NCBI RefSeq assembly: GCF_023283885.1
Contig: NZ_JAKILA010000018.1
Coordinates: 42,213 to 106,212 of the forward strand
From: Shewanella basaltis
Lineage (GTDB): Bacteria > Pseudomonadota > Gammaproteobacteria > Enterobacterales > Shewanellaceae
DNA: 64,000 nt
Direction of reading: 5' to 3'
Under the pieces are notes generated by a model, which saw nothing but the letters and a program-made list of their open reading frames with translations, ran no database searches and had not been told where the DNA came from. Of this stretch, positions 36,894 to 47,373 are shown in pieces (the stretch's first letter is position 1; every line of letters begins with the position of its first letter). Both the position numbers and the translations under genes were made by a program.

Positions 36894-37469
36894 ATGGCAA
36901 CCCCACCTTCGTTATGTATCGAAAATCTTAAAAAAGCCCTAGATGCGGCCGAAATTGGTCAGCACCCAGTAGAAGTGCATGGCGCACTTGTTGGGCTGAT
37001 TTGCGGTGGTGTAAAACAAGACAATTTAGCGTGGTTAAAACCGCTGCTAGATTTAATGAATGACGGCCAGCCGTTAGAGGCAGAGTTACAGCAATTAATT
37101 GCCGAACTTTATCAAGACACGGTGGCTCGTTTGGCCGATTTTGAATTTGGCTTTACCTTATTGCTACCAGAAGAAGAAGTGTCGCTCAGCCATCGTGTTG
37201 AAGCTCTGGCATTGTGGACACAAAGCTTTTTAACAGGCATTGCGATTATTCAACCTGAGTTAGCTAAATCGTCGCCAGACGTACGCGAAGTCATCAAAGA
37301 CTTGGCCGAAATTGCCCAGGTTGAATTTGATGTTGGTGATGATGAAGAGTCAGAAACCGCCTACATTGAATTGCAAGAGTTTGTCAGAATGTCAGCGATT
37401 TTATGTTACTCAGAATTTGGCCTAGACATGCCGTTAACTGACACCGATAAGTCATCGACTATTCATTAA
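36894..37469 (+). CDS. ygfB: UPF0149 family protein (YgfB)
   Basis: The 191-aa acidic helical protein contains VEVHGALVGLICGGVKQDN and LALWTQSFLTGIAI, typical of UPF0149/YecA-YgfB. In Pseudomonas a homologue modulates gene expression, but its role here is unknown. In E. coli the next gene is pepP; here ubiH follows after 29 nt, so pepP is absent from this operon. Confidence 0.9.
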   Translation: MATPPSLCIENLKKALDAAEIGQHPVEVHGALVGLICGGVKQDNLAWLKPLLDLMNDGQPLEAELQQLIAELYQDTVARLADFEFGFTLLLPEEEVSLSHRVEALALWTQSFLTGIAIIQPELAKSSPDVREVIKDLAEIAQVEFDVGDDEESETAYIELQEFVRMSAILCYSEFGLDMPLTDTDKSSTIH

Positions 37470-37498
37470 TTTTACCAGTATTAGCAGCGGCGCAGCGA

Positions 37499-38743
37499 AT
37501 GACCTCAGTACAACACTCAACACAACCTCAATCCGTTGATATTGCTATTGTCGGTGGTGCAATGGCGGGAGCCACCTTAGCGTTGGGGTTAGCCAAATTA
37601 TCAGCATCACTTACGCGCCCGTTGCGTATTGCCTTAATTGAAGCCCATGTTGCAGATAGTCATCACCCTGGGTTTGATGCTCGCTCTATTGCCATTGCCC
37701 ATGGCTCTATTTTTGAGCTGAGCCGTTTAGGTATTTGGCCACAGCTTAAACATTTAGGCACGCCGATTGAAAATATTCACGTGTCTGATCGCGGCCACTT
37801 TGGTATGACCGAGCTGAATGCCAAACCATTAGGGTTAGATGCGCTAGGGCAGGTTGTTGAACTGGCTAAAGTGGGCAGTGTGTTGTTTGCAGAACTAGCA
37901 AAAACCTCGGTGCAGGTTTATTGCCCCGCTAAAGTCACCCATTTACACACTCAGCAAGATGGCCATTTATTGTCGTTAGACAATGGCACCCAACTCCATT
38001 GTCAGTTGCTGGTGGCGGCAGACGGTGCCAACTCTGTGGTACGCCAACATTTGCAACAACCCACTGAGCAAGTTGACTTTGAACAAACGGCCATAGTCGC
38101 CAACGTGACAACCGACAAACCACATCAGTATTGGGCTTATGAACGCTTTACCCAAACCGGCCCATTGGCATTGTTGCCTATGCAGTCGGTGGTTTCAGTA
38201 CCTACAGCACAATCACGGTTTTCATTGGTTTGGGCGTTACCGCCTGCTCAGGCCGAGCAGCTTAAACAGGCCGATAAAGCCACCTTTTTAGCTGCATTAC
38301 AACAGGCCTTTGGTAACCGTGTCGGCCAGTTTGTCGATGTGGGCCAGCGTGTCAGTTATCCGCTTACTTTGTCATACATGCCAAGGCCGATATATCACCG
38401 CTGTGTGTTTGTCGGTAATGCCGCGCAAACCTTACACCCCATTGCAGGGCAAGGGTTTAACCTAGGCCTGCGTGATGTGGTGGGTTTGCTAGGTGTCATT
38501 GAAAAGGCATACGCAGCCACAGGGAGCGAACTTGACCTTGGCAGTAGCGACATAGTGCATCTATATTTGGCCTCAAGACAAACAGATCGCGACAGCACTT
38601 TACGTAACATCGAATTTTTAGTCCGCGGCTTTTCAAACCAATATTGGCCATTAGTGGCTGGGCGTAATCTTGGGCTGCGTTTGCTGTCATGGCTGCCACC
38701 GCTAAAGCGCCCCGTTGCACAAACAGCTATGGGCTGGCGTTAA
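37499..38743 (+). CDS. ubiH: 2-octaprenyl-6-methoxyphenol hydroxylase
   Basis: This flavin monooxygenase of ubiquinone synthesis has 414 aa. The FAD site VDIAIVGGAMAGATLALGLA is at the N-terminus, the DG motif VAADGANSVVRQHL near 175, and the FAD/ribose motif FVGNAAQTLHPIAGQGFNLG near 304. It is part of the soluble Ubi complex. The next gene ubiI is 23 nt away, so ygfB-ubiH-ubiI are likely an operon. Confidence 0.92.
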   Translation: MTSVQHSTQPQSVDIAIVGGAMAGATLALGLAKLSASLTRPLRIALIEAHVADSHHPGFDARSIAIAHGSIFELSRLGIWPQLKHLGTPIENIHVSDRGHFGMTELNAKPLGLDALGQVVELAKVGSVLFAELAKTSVQVYCPAKVTHLHTQQDGHLLSLDNGTQLHCQLLVAADGANSVVRQHLQQPTEQVDFEQTAIVANVTTDKPHQYWAYERFTQTGPLALLPMQSVVSVPTAQSRFSLVWALPPAQAEQLKQADKATFLAALQQAFGNRVGQFVDVGQRVSYPLTLSYMPRPIYHRCVFVGNAAQTLHPIAGQGFNLGLRDVVGLLGVIEKAYAATGSELDLGSSDIVHLYLASRQTDRDSTLRNIEFLVRGFSNQYWPLVAGRNLGLRLLSWLPPLKRPVAQTAMGWR

Positions 38744-38766
38744 CTTATTTAAGCTAAGGATTAACC

Positions 38767-39990
38767 ATGTTTTCAACCAAAACATATGATGTCGCCATTG
38801 TCGGCGGTGGTATGGTCGGACTCGCAACTGCCATTGGGTTAGCCAATGCCGATCTGAATGTGGTGGTCATTGACGCTGGAACAACCCAAGCGGTGAATGG
38901 CGATCCTAAGTTACGTGTGAGTGCCATTAATAAGGCTAGCCAGCAACTTTTAGAAAACCTTGGTGCATGGCAATACCTTGACGACAGCCGCATTAGCCCC
39001 TACCAAAAAATGTCAGTGTGGGACAAAGACGGCCTAGGTAAAATTGAATTTGATGCTCACAGTATTAGCGAAACCTATTTAGGCTCGATTATTGAAAACG
39101 ATGCCATCAGTTTTGCTCTTGCTAAACGTGCCAGCGAAATGAGCAATTTAACCCACCTTGAAGGCCAGCGCCTCGAGCGTGTTGCTTTTGGCGAGCGCGA
39201 AGCCTGGCTAACCTTAGCTAACGGAGACAATGTTAGTGCTGCTGTAGTGGTGGCCGCAGACGGTGCCAACTCATGGGTGCGTCAGCAGTGCAGTATTCCG
39301 TTAACGTTTTGGGACTACGGCCACCACGCGATTGTGGCCACCGTTCGCACAGAACTCGCTCATGATGCTACCGCCAGGCAAGCGTTTTTGCCCGGTGGCC
39401 CATTAGCGATGCTGCCACTTTACGAAGCTAATTTATGTTCAATTGTTTGGTCGGTGTCGCCTGAGCAAGCCGAGCGCTTACTCGCCCTCGATGACGTTGA
39501 ATTTGGCAAAGCATTAACTGCGGCACTTGATGGCCGTTTAGGTGTGTGTCAGCTTGAAAGTGAGCGTCAATCGTTCCCACTGCGCATGCGTTATGCGCGT
39601 CACTTTGCTCGCCACCGTTTAGTCTTAGCTGGCGATGCGGCACATACGATTCATCCATTAGCGGGGCAAGGTGTCAATTTAGGGTTGTTAGATGCCGCCA
39701 GCATTATCGACACCTTTACCGAACTGCATGAGCAGAACAAGGATTTAGGCGAATATAGTCATTTACGCGCCCTAGAACGTTGGCGTAAAGCTGACGCAAC
39801 GGAGATGATTGCAATTATGGAAGGCTTTAAAAGATTGTTTGCAGGCAGTCATCCGCTTAAAAAAGCCGTTCGCGATATTGGTCTCACCCTAGTTGATAAT
39901 GTCGCTGGGCTGAAAACAGTGTTCATCAAACAGGCTATGGGTAACAAAATGACATTACCTAAACTTTGCCGTGCGTCAATTTCACCATAG
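38767..39990 (+). CDS. ubiI: Ubiquinone synthesis FAD monooxygenase UbiI (VisC)
   Basis: The 407-aa paralogue of ubiH has DVAIVGGGMVGLATAIGLAN, VVAADGANSWVRQQC and VLAGDAAHTIHPLAGQGVNL. UbiI hydroxylates C5 of the ring. AAGGA lies 6 nt upstream of the ATG. The order ubiH-ubiI-gcvT is conserved with E. coli. Confidence 0.92.
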   Translation: MFSTKTYDVAIVGGGMVGLATAIGLANADLNVVVIDAGTTQAVNGDPKLRVSAINKASQQLLENLGAWQYLDDSRISPYQKMSVWDKDGLGKIEFDAHSISETYLGSIIENDAISFALAKRASEMSNLTHLEGQRLERVAFGEREAWLTLANGDNVSAAVVVAADGANSWVRQQCSIPLTFWDYGHHAIVATVRTELAHDATARQAFLPGGPLAMLPLYEANLCSIVWSVSPEQAERLLALDDVEFGKALTAALDGRLGVCQLESERQSFPLRMRYARHFARHRLVLAGDAAHTIHPLAGQGVNLGLLDAASIIDTFTELHEQNKDLGEYSHLRALERWRKADATEMIAIMEGFKRLFAGSHPLKKAVRDIGLTLVDNVAGLKTVFIKQAMGNKMTLPKLCRASISP

Positions 39991-40129
39991 CTAATGTAGA
40001 AACTTGTTTAATATCAGGCAATACAGCTAAATCAGTCAGTTTATTGTAAAAATATGTGTAAAAAAATTACAGCAATGGATTAGCTAAACTAATGCGATAA
40101 CAGTCGGATTAGAAAATTTTTTTGTATAC

Positions 40130-40152
40130 AAAACAGGTCTGCGGAGTATAAT
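40130..40152 (+). promoter_or_regulatory. Probable gcvT promoter
   Basis: A perfect TATAAT lies at 40147-40152, 17 nt after a poor -35 (GTATAC), preceded by an A/T tract. The start of transcription would leave a leader of about 50 nt. No glycine riboswitch is visible. Confidence 0.45.
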
Positions 40153-40209
40153 TTTGACCGCATTTTATCAAAGACCTACACAAGAAAGGCCTCAAAAAAA
40201 GGGATAATA

Positions 40210-41304
40210 ATGGCTAGCAAAACTGTACTTTTTAACAAGCATTTAGAATCAAAAGCCAAAATGGTTGATTTTCACGGTTGGGAAATGCCAATTAACTATG
40301 GCTCTCAAATTGAAGAACACCATGCAGTGCGTCAAGATGCAGGCATGTTCGACGTTTCGCACATGACAGTGGTTGATGTTACCGGCAATGACGCTTGTGC
40401 CTTTTTACGTAAGTTACTTGCTAACGATGTTGCCAAATTGACCGTACCAGGCAAAGCCTTATACGGCGGCATGCTAGATGAAAATGCTGGCATTATCGAC
40501 GACCTTATTACCTACTACCTTACCGATACTCATTACCGTGTCGTGGTTAACTCTGCCACACGCGACAAAGACTTAGCCTGGATCAACAAACAAGCCGCTG
40601 CATTTGATGTTGTTGTAACAGAACGTCCTGAGCTTGCCATGATAGCTGTACAAGGTCCTAACGCTAAAGCCAAAGCTGCGCAGGTATTTACCGCTGATCA
40701 AAACGCTGCAGTAGACGGCATGAAACCCTTTTTTGGCGTGCAATCGGGCAGCTTATTTATTGCAACAACGGGTTATACCGGCGAAGCAGGCTACGAAATC
40801 ATTGTTCCTGAAGCCGAAGCAGAAGCCTTATGGCAAGCACTATTAGACACAGGCGTTAAGCCATGTGGCTTGGGTGCACGCGACACGCTACGTTTAGAGG
40901 CTGGCATGAACCTCTATGGCCAAGACATGGATGAATCGATTAATCCGCTCGCTGCCAACATGGGCTGGACTGTTGCATGGGAGCCAAGCGAACGTGACTT
41001 TATTGGTCGTGCAGCATTGACCGCAATTAAGGCGGCAGGTACAGATAAATTAGTTGGTCTAGTCATGGAAGAAAAAGGTGTTTTACGCCATGATATGCCT
41101 GTGTTCTTTACCGATGCAGAGGGTGTAGAGCATCAAGGTGTGATCACCAGCGGTTCGTTTTCGCCAACATTAGGCTACTCTATTGCCATGGCCCGTGTAC
41201 CTAATGGTATCGGCGCTACTGCTGAAGTTGAAATGCGTAAAAAACGCGTAGCAGTAAAAGTGATTGCCCCAAACTTTGTACGTAATGGTAAACAAGCCTT
41301 TTAA
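40210..41304 (+). CDS. gcvT: Glycine cleavage system T protein
   Basis: This aminomethyltransferase passes the methylene carbon of glycine to THF. The 364-aa protein has [12 protein letters not shown], the MFDVSHM motif, [17 protein letters not shown], and [18 protein letters not shown]. It is the first gene of the gcvTHP cluster and starts 219 nt after ubiI. Confidence 0.97.
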   Translation: MASKTVLFNKHLESKAKMVDFHGWEMPINYGSQIEEHHAVRQDAGMFDVSHMTVVDVTGNDACAFLRKLLANDVAKLTVPGKALYGGMLDENAGIIDDLITYYLTDTHYRVVVNSATRDKDLAWINKQAAAFDVVVTERPELAMIAVQGPNAKAKAAQVFTADQNAAVDGMKPFFGVQSGSLFIATTGYTGEAGYEIIVPEAEAEALWQALLDTGVKPCGLGARDTLRLEAGMNLYGQDMDESINPLAANMGWTVAWEPSERDFIGRAALTAIKAAGTDKLVGLVMEEKGVLRHDMPVFFTDAEGVEHQGVITSGSFSPTLGYSIAMARVPNGIGATAEVEMRKKRVAVKVIAPNFVRNGKQAF

Positions 41305-41432
41305 TGTTAGCGGCTGACTTTGTTGCGTTTAGTCAATAGATAGCAACACATAACCGACTAAAGTTGGGTTGTCGTTTACCCACAAGCATTTAATGATTAA
41401 GAACTAGAACATCAGATAAAGGAACAACAACA

Positions 41433-41822
41433 ATGAGCACTATTCCAGCAGACTTGAAATATGCATCTTCACACGAATGGATCCGTCAAGAAGCAGACGG
41501 TAGCTACACAGTAGGTATCACTGAGCATGCTCAAGAGCTTTTAGGCGATATGGTATTCGTAGAATTACCAGAAGTAGGCGACACTGTCACTGCTGGTGAA
41601 GACTGCGCAGTAGCTGAGTCAGTTAAAGCGGCATCAGACATCTATGCACCTATTTCTGGTGAAGTGATTGCGGTAAACGAAGCATTAGAAGACTCGCCAG
41701 AGTTAGTTAATAGCGACGCTTACGGCGACGGTTGGTTTTTCCGTGTGATGCCATCTGACGAGTCAGAAGTTGATTCATTACTTGACGCCGATGGTTATCA
41801 AGAAGTGATTGACGAAGAATAA
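41433..41822 (+). CDS. gcvH: Glycine cleavage system H protein
   Basis: The lipoyl carrier protein of 129 aa has the lipoylated Lys65 in [25 protein letters not shown] lies a few nt before the ATG. It is 128 nt downstream of gcvT. Confidence 0.97.
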   Translation: MSTIPADLKYASSHEWIRQEADGSYTVGITEHAQELLGDMVFVELPEVGDTVTAGEDCAVAESVKAASDIYAPISGEVIAVNEALEDSPELVNSDAYGDGWFFRVMPSDESEVDSLLDADGYQEVIDEE

Positions 41823-41837
41823 TCGCCAATGACGCAG

Positions 41838-41860
41838 GAAGCTCCCTCGGGAGCTTCTTT
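41838..41860 (+). terminator. Hairpin between gcvH and gcvP
   Basis: A 9-bp stem GAAGCTCCC / GGGAGCTTC with a 2-nt loop is followed by only TTTG. The short T-run suggests attenuation or mRNA processing rather than full termination, so gcvP may be expressed at a different level. Confidence 0.5.
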
Positions 41861-42059
41861 GTTATATAACGATAAACATGGTGCGTCTAGCGTATTGCCG
41901 TTTAAGTTGTATCAGTAAGTGGCCTAAAGAAAACCACTGACAACAATCGCACGCAGCACCAATAAACCCTTTATGGGTTAGTCACGTATTACACGTTTTC
42001 ACCCTAATCCAGTTCTGTGCCCTACCGCCAAAACTGGTCGATTTGGAACAAGGTTTAAC

Positions 42060-44948
42060 ATGACCAAGCAAACCCTGACACAACTAGAGCAACACGAGTT
42101 ATTTCTAACCCGCCACATTGGCCCAAATGCTGAGCAGCAACAAGAAATGCTCAACTTTATTGGTGCCGAGTCGTTAGAAGACTTAACCGCGCAAACTGTT
42201 CCTGGCAAAATTCGTTTACCACAAGAGCTCACAATCGGTGAATCATGTGGCGAAGCCGAAGGTATCGCTTATATTCGCAACATAGCAAACAAAAACAAAG
42301 TGTTTAAAAGCTATATTGGTATGGGTTACTACGGTGTACAAGTGCCAAACGTTATTTTGCGTAACGTGTTTGAAAACCCAGGTTGGTACACTGCTTATAC
42401 TCCATATCAGCCAGAAATCGCCCAGGGCCGTTTAGAAGCCATTTTGAACTTCCAACAAGTGTCAATGGACCTAACAGGTCTTGACCTAGCGTCAGCCTCA
42501 TTGCTGGACGAGGCCACTGCCGCAGCAGAAGCCATGGCACTTGCTAAACGTGTGTCTAAAGCCAAAAAAGCCAACACCTTCTTTGTTGCCGACGATGTAT
42601 TTCCGCAAACATTAGACGTAGTAAAAACCCGTGCAGAATGCTTTGGGTTTGACGTGGTTGTTGGCCCAGCGAGTGAAGCGGTTAATTACGAATTATTTGG
42701 TGCCTTATTTCAATACACCAACCGTATCGGCCAAATTACCGACTACACCGAGCTATTTGCTCAACTGCGTGATAACAAAGTAATTGTCACCGTTGCTGCT
42801 GACATTATGTCGCTAATGTTACTTAAATCTCCAGGTGCAATGGGCGCAGACGTAGTATTTGGTAGTGCACAACGTTTTGGTGTGCCAATGGGATACGGCG
42901 GGCCACACGCGGCCTTCTTTGTTGCCCGTGACGAGCACAAACGCTCAATGCCAGGCCGTATTATTGGTGTGTCAAAAGACACCCGCGGTAACAAAGCCTT
43001 ACGTATGGCCATGCAAACGCGCGAACAGCATATTCGTCGTGAAAAAGCCAACTCAAACATTTGTACCGCACAGATTTTACTGGCCAATATGGCGTCGTTC
43101 TATGCTGTGTTTCACGGCCCACAAGGTTTAAAAACCATTGCCTCACGCATCAACCGTTTGGCAGACATTTTAGCTGCGGGCATACAGGCAAAAGGCTTAA
43201 CCTTAGCTAACACCACCTGGTTCGACACCATCAGCGTAAAAGGTGCAGACGTTGCCGCCATTAACGCCCGTGCTATTGCCGCGCAAGTTAACCTACGTAT
43301 CGACGCCGATGGCGTATTAGGTATCAGCCTAGACGAAACCACCACCCGTGAAGACATCGCAGTATTGTTCGACGTTATTCTAGGTGCCGGTCATGGTTTA
43401 GACGTCGCAGCGCTCGATGCCGACATCGTTGCTAATGGCAGCCAATCAATCCCACAAGCGCTTGTAAGGCAAGATGCGGTATTAACGCACCCAACATTTA
43501 ATCGCTACCAAAGCGAAACCGAGATGATGCGTTACATCAAACGTCTCGAAACCAAAGATTTAGCCTTAAACCACTCAATGATTTCGTTAGGCTCATGTAC
43601 CATGAAACTTAACGCTGCCGTAGAAATGCTGCCTGTGAGCTGGCCAGAATTTGCCAACATGCACCCATTCTGCCCGCTAGATCAGGCGCAAGGTTACACA
43701 CAATTAATTAACGAGTTGTCTGAGTATTTGGTCAACATTACTGGCTACGATGCGGTATGTATTCAGCCAAACTCAGGTGCACAAGGCGAGTACGCTGGTT
43801 TATTAGCAATTAAAAAATACCACGAGTCTCGCGGCGACGCGCACCGTGACATTTGTTTAATCCCGCAATCTGCACATGGTACTAACCCTGCGTCAGCACA
43901 ACTTGCTGGCATGAAGGTTGTTGTGACCGCGTGTGATAAACAAGGTAACGTCGATTTAGAAGACTTGCGCGCTAAAGCCTCAGAACTTGCTGACAACTTA
44001 TCGTGCATCATGATCACCTACCCATCAACCCACGGTGTGTACGAAGAATCAATCCGCGAAGTATGCGAAATCGTCCATCAATATGGCGGTCAAGTGTACC
44101 TTGACGGTGCCAACATGAACGCACAGGTTGGCTTAACATCACCAGGCTATATTGGCGCCGACGTATCGCACTTAAACTTACACAAAACCTTTGCTATTCC
44201 GCACGGCGGCGGCGGTCCAGGTATGGGCCCAATAGGTGTTAAAGCCCACCTTGCGCCATTTGTTGCTGGCCATGCTGTGGTAAAACCGGGCCGCGAAAGT
44301 GACCATAACGGCGCAGTCTCTGCTGCACCTTATGGTAGCGCCAGCATCCTGCCCATCAGCTGGATGTACATCAAACTGTTAGGCACTAAAGGCATTAAAC
44401 AATCGACCCAAACGGCATTGTTAAACGCTAACTACATCATGAAAAAGCTATCAGCCCATTACCCAGTGTTATTTACTGGCCGAAATGATCGCGTTGCCCA
44501 TGAATGTATTATCGATTTACGCCCATTAAAAGAAACCTCAGGCGTGACCGAAATGGACATCGCTAAACGTCTAAACGACTACGGTTTCCATGCGCCAACA
44601 ATGAGCTTCCCGGTAGCGGGCACCTTGATGATTGAGCCAACGGAATCTGAGTCTAAAGTTGAGTTAGATCGCTTCATCGAAGCCATGATTTCTATTCGTG
44701 GTGAAATCGCTAAAGTTGAAGCAGGCGAGTGGCCAGTAGACAACAACCCACTGCACAATGCACCGCATACACTCGCAGACATTATGGATCCTGAGTTTGA
44801 CTCACGTCCGTACAGCCGCGAAGTGGCCGTGTTCCCAACCGCAGCGGTTAAGGCGAATAAGTTTTGGCCAACGGTGAACCGTATTGATGATGTGTATGGG
44901 GATCGAAACCTTATGTGTTCGTGCGTCCCACTCAGTGACTACGAATAA
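42060..44948 (+). CDS. gcvP: Glycine dehydrogenase (decarboxylating), P protein
   Basis: The 962-aa single-chain P protein decarboxylates glycine with PLP. It has the N-terminal [14 protein letters not shown], the [14 protein letters not shown] region, the PLP lysine in [19 protein letters not shown] near residue 708, and the family C-terminus with [12 protein letters not shown]. It is 237 nt after gcvH. Its 3' side opens into the tandem repeat block. Confidence 0.97.
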   Translation: MTKQTLTQLEQHELFLTRHIGPNAEQQQEMLNFIGAESLEDLTAQTVPGKIRLPQELTIGESCGEAEGIAYIRNIANKNKVFKSYIGMGYYGVQVPNVILRNVFENPGWYTAYTPYQPEIAQGRLEAILNFQQVSMDLTGLDLASASLLDEATAAAEAMALAKRVSKAKKANTFFVADDVFPQTLDVVKTRAECFGFDVVVGPASEAVNYELFGALFQYTNRIGQITDYTELFAQLRDNKVIVTVAADIMSLMLLKSPGAMGADVVFGSAQRFGVPMGYGGPHAAFFVARDEHKRSMPGRIIGVSKDTRGNKALRMAMQTREQHIRREKANSNICTAQILLANMASFYAVFHGPQGLKTIASRINRLADILAAGIQAKGLTLANTTWFDTISVKGADVAAINARAIAAQVNLRIDADGVLGISLDETTTREDIAVLFDVILGAGHGLDVAALDADIVANGSQSIPQALVRQDAVLTHPTFNRYQSETEMMRYIKRLETKDLALNHSMISLGSCTMKLNAAVEMLPVSWPEFANMHPFCPLDQAQGYTQLINELSEYLVNITGYDAVCIQPNSGAQGEYAGLLAIKKYHESRGDAHRDICLIPQSAHGTNPASAQLAGMKVVVTACDKQGNVDLEDLRAKASELADNLSCIMITYPSTHGVYEESIREVCEIVHQYGGQVYLDGANMNAQVGLTSPGYIGADVSHLNLHKTFAIPHGGGGPGMGPIGVKAHLAPFVAGHAVVKPGRESDHNGAVSAAPYGSASILPISWMYIKLLGTKGIKQSTQTALLNANYIMKKLSAHYPVLFTGRNDRVAHECIIDLRPLKETSGVTEMDIAKRLNDYGFHAPTMSFPVAGTLMIEPTESESKVELDRFIEAMISIRGEIAKVEAGEWPVDNNPLHNAPHTLADIMDPEFDSRPYSREVAVFPTAAVKANKFWPTVNRIDDVYGDRNLMCSCVPLSDYE

Positions 44949-45109
44949 ATGATAATGACTACTTGGCCTCGATAATACGGCGTCAGCCGACACTTTTCTC
45001 TTCTCATTGACACCAGTCAACTCCGAGGAGAAAAGCATCGGCTTCCTTGTCTTCTCATCGGCAGTAACGCCATTATCGTGGTAGTAGGCTTCATTTGAAA
45101 TTTAGAATT

Positions 45110-45137
45110 AAAAAGCGACCGCAAGGTCGCTTTTTTG
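45110..45137 (+). terminator. Terminator of repeat unit 1
   Basis: The stem AAAAGCGACC / GGTCGCTTTT with a GCAA tetraloop and a T-run is also the likely terminator of gcvP. Confidence 0.85.
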
Positions 45138-45309
45138 TCTTACTTTCGGCAGTAACGCTATTTAGGCTTCAGCTGAGAGTTTTCGCATAGCTCGAAATAA
45201 GGAGTTTGACACCAGTCAACTCCGCGACGAAAGCCTCAAACTTCATTGTCTTATCATCGCCAGCGACGCAATTATGGTGGTAGTGGGCTTCAATTGAGCT
45301 CCAAATATT

Positions 45310-45338
45310 TAAAAGCGACCGCAAGGTCGCTTTTTTGT
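45310..45338 (+). terminator. Terminator of repeat unit 2
   Basis: This has the same stem and GCAA loop as unit 1, followed by six Ts. Confidence 0.8.
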
Positions 45339-45517
45339 TTTACTCTTGGCAGTAACGCTATTTCGGCTTCAGCTGAGAGTTTTCGCATAGCTCGAAATAA
45401 GGAGTTTGACACCAGTCAACTCCGAGGAGAAAAGCATCGGCTTCCTTGTCTTCTCATCGGCAGTAACGCTATTATCGTGGTAGTAGGCTTCAATTGATAC
45501 CTTCTGAGTAAGAGCAT

Positions 45518-45547
45518 TAAAAAGCGACTGAAAGGTCGCTTTTTTGT
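45518..45547 (+). terminator. Terminator of repeat unit 3
   Basis: The stem AAAAGCGACT / GGTCGCTTTT keeps the pairing through one G-T pair; the loop is GAAA, followed by Ts. Confidence 0.8.
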
Positions 45548-45577
45548 TTCCAATACATCAGGGGCGTCCAAAAAGCT

Positions 45578-45687
45578 GTCATTCCGATTATGTTTATATT
45601 TACGTCTTTCCGGTAATGCTTTTGAGCCGGAATCCAGCTTGTTTCTTTTGTCTTAATCTTAGCTATGGCCTGCGGCCACTAACGTCG
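45578..45687 (+). repeat. Interspersed repeat, copy 1
   Basis: This begins GTCATTCCGATTATG, contains the hairpin TTCCGG-N13-CCGGAA, and ends in CTGCGGCCACTAACGTCG. It matches 46030-46140 closely. It is non-coding. Confidence 0.75.
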
Positions 45688-45968
45688 TGGCGCGTCGCCC
45701 ACACCAGACCAAGAGGAAACCAACGGCTGTTCCCTCTTGGAACTCCCAGCCGCCCCGCAACATTTTCAAACAGCGAAAAGGTCGCCATGGGGATTGATCC
45801 AGCTTTGGCCAACATTTGAATCCTGCTGCGGCCTTACTCGAAAATGCTAACGCTTCCGATGGTACATCCTGTACCGCGAAAGCTAGCCTGACGTCCTGTC
45901 AGGCTCACGCTATTTTCTTCAACGGCCTCAAGTAAAATGGAGCCTGCAGATATAATATCTAAAGCATT

Positions 45969-45999
45969 AAAAAAGCGAACAGGTTGGTTCGCTTTTTGT
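45969..45999 (+). terminator. Terminator-like hairpin upstream of repeat copy 2
   Basis: The stem AAAAAGCGAAC / GTTCGCTTTTT with a GGTTG-type loop lies between the two interspersed copies. No gene lies directly upstream, so it may end an unrecognised RNA. Confidence 0.6.
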
Positions 46000-46029
46000 T
46001 TCCGTCATTCCAGTCATGTGTAAATATTC

Positions 46030-46140
46030 GTCATTCCGATTATGTTTATATTTACGTCATTCCTGTAATGCTTTTGAGCCGGAATCCAGGTGTTTTCTTT
46101 TTGCTGTGTACTTATTTACGACCTGTGGCCACTAACGTCG
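46030..46140 (+). repeat. Interspersed repeat, copy 2
   Basis: This copy shares GTCATTCCGATTATG, the sequence around CTTTTGAGCCGGAATCCAG and CCACTAACGTCG with copy 1. A shorter fragment of the same start lies at about 46001-46025. Confidence 0.72.
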
Positions 46141-46559
46141 TTTGTGGTCTGCATCGGCCAAGCCCTGTGATTGATAATGCTCCACCATTCATTGAGCTTT
46201 CAATTGCAGAGAACAGACTTTGTCGGCGAGTTTTGTGTGTTTTATGCGTTAACAGAGGGGGCAAGTGAGAGGCATTTTTGATAAAACGTATTTTACATTC
46301 ATGGCATTGACTCGTGGTAATTTTTTGTTTGGCGATAAATTTGATCACCCAATGTCATGAATGTTCCTCCGTTTTTAACCTATCTCATTATTTTTATTCA
46401 TTCTTTTGTGGGGATTCGTCAGACTCTGTTCCCATTTATTTGATCCCACTTATTCAGTAGATTGTTTAGCTTAAACTAAGCTTGATTCGCTGGGTTCACT
46501 GTGGTTGTATTCAATGCTTGTTTAAGCCAACTTATATCAAATTGATAAAAGAGAGCCTT

Positions 46560-47285
46560 ATGAAATATTTGTTACTTGGTTTGGGATTACTGTTTAGTAG
46601 CCATGCGTTGTTTGCTATGGATGTTAGCTATACTGCAACGCCTATCAAAATTGATGGGGTTGCTGACTCTGCCTGGCAAAAGGCGCAGTGGCAGTCTATG
46701 CCTTATTTAATGCATGGGGTGTTGCCTGATTCGGCGAGTGATTTTAGCGGTAAATATAAGTTGCTGTGGGATGAGCATTATTTGTATCTGCAAGCTGAAA
46801 TTACCGACGATGTGTTGCTTGATACCCATGCCAGCCCAACAGTAAATTATTGGAATGATGACACCTTAGAGGTGTTTATTGATAGTGATGCATCAGGTGG
46901 CGATCATCAATTTAATCATAGTGCATTTGCTTACCATATTGGCCTAGATAATCAGGCGGCTGATTATGGCCCAGATAAACAGGCTCACCTGTATAGCTCG
47001 CATTTAATTAGTCGTTGGCAGCGCAGTAGCGAGGCGCCTTACAATGTGATTTGGGAGGTGGCGATTAAGCTGTATCCTAATGACTTTAAAGAAGGACAGG
47101 AAGACAAGCCGTTATTACTCACGCCGAATAAAGTGATCGGTTTTATGCTTGCCTATTGCGATAATGATGGCAGCCCGGTAAGAGAGCATTTTATGGGGTC
47201 TCATGAGATTACCCCGGTTGATGGTGACAAAAACCGAGGGTTTATCGACGCCGGTGTGTTTGGCCGTATCACACTTAAACGTTAG
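46560..47285 (+). CDS. Secreted CBM9-like carbohydrate-binding protein
   Basis: The protein has 241 aa from the ATG at 46560 (GAGAG upstream); an earlier in-frame start lacks a signal peptide. Signal peptide MKYLLLGLGLLFSSHALFA precedes the mature protein starting near Met20. The body has the CBM9-type pattern KIDGVADSAWQKAQWQSM, LLWDEHYLYLQAEITDDVLL, DTLEVFIDSD and NVIWEVAIKLYP. It probably binds polysaccharide outside the cell or in the periplasm; the ligand is not known. Confidence 0.87.
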   Translation: MKYLLLGLGLLFSSHALFAMDVSYTATPIKIDGVADSAWQKAQWQSMPYLMHGVLPDSASDFSGKYKLLWDEHYLYLQAEITDDVLLDTHASPTVNYWNDDTLEVFIDSDASGGDHQFNHSAFAYHIGLDNQAADYGPDKQAHLYSSHLISRWQRSSEAPYNVIWEVAIKLYPNDFKEGQEDKPLLLTPNKVIGFMLAYCDNDGSPVREHFMGSHEITPVDGDKNRGFIDAGVFGRITLKR

Positions 47286-47373
47286 TTTTGTTTTACGACT
47301 AAGGCCATGGTCTCTGGCTATTTATTAGTGGTTTGGCTACTCTTTAAGCATATATAGGCATAGGAGTAATACC

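Larger units (their letters stand above)
44985..45547 (+). repeat. Three tandem ~200-bp units, each ending in a terminator
   Basis: Three direct repeats occur with terminator spacings of 200 and 210 bp. Units 2 and 3 share GGCTTCAGCTGAGAG, TTTTCGCATAGCTCGAAA and GGAGTTTGACACCAGTCAAC. Units 1 and 3 share GGAGAAAAGCATCGGCTTCC and CGTGGTAGTAGGCTTCA. Unit 2 has diverged in that part. Each unit ends in AAAAGCGACC-GCAA-GGTCGCTTTTTT or a close variant. No reading frame is conserved among units. Confidence 0.75.
44949..46559. other. Gene-free, hairpin-rich block between gcvP and the CBM9-like gene
   Basis: Over 1.6 kb holds no gene I trust. Besides the tandem units and interspersed repeats, 45700-45960 has short hairpins (CCAAGAGG / CCTCTTGG and CCTGAC / GTCAGG) and short frames without binding sites. 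46270-46559 is AT-rich leader of the CBM9-like gene. Confidence 0.6.

Noticed and set aside
39991..40209. Glycine riboswitch upstream of gcvT
   Set aside because: The 219-bp leader does not show the conserved GGA-rich aptamer core expected of glycine riboswitches; only a promoter is visible.
45544..45819. Short plus-strand frames across the interspersed repeats
   Set aside because: They lie on repeat sequence, are not conserved between copies and have no binding sites.
44949..46559. CRISPR array in the repeat block behind gcvP
   Set aside because: Unit length of about 200 bp, three copies with internal divergence, and terminators at the ends do not fit short repeats separated by unique spacers.
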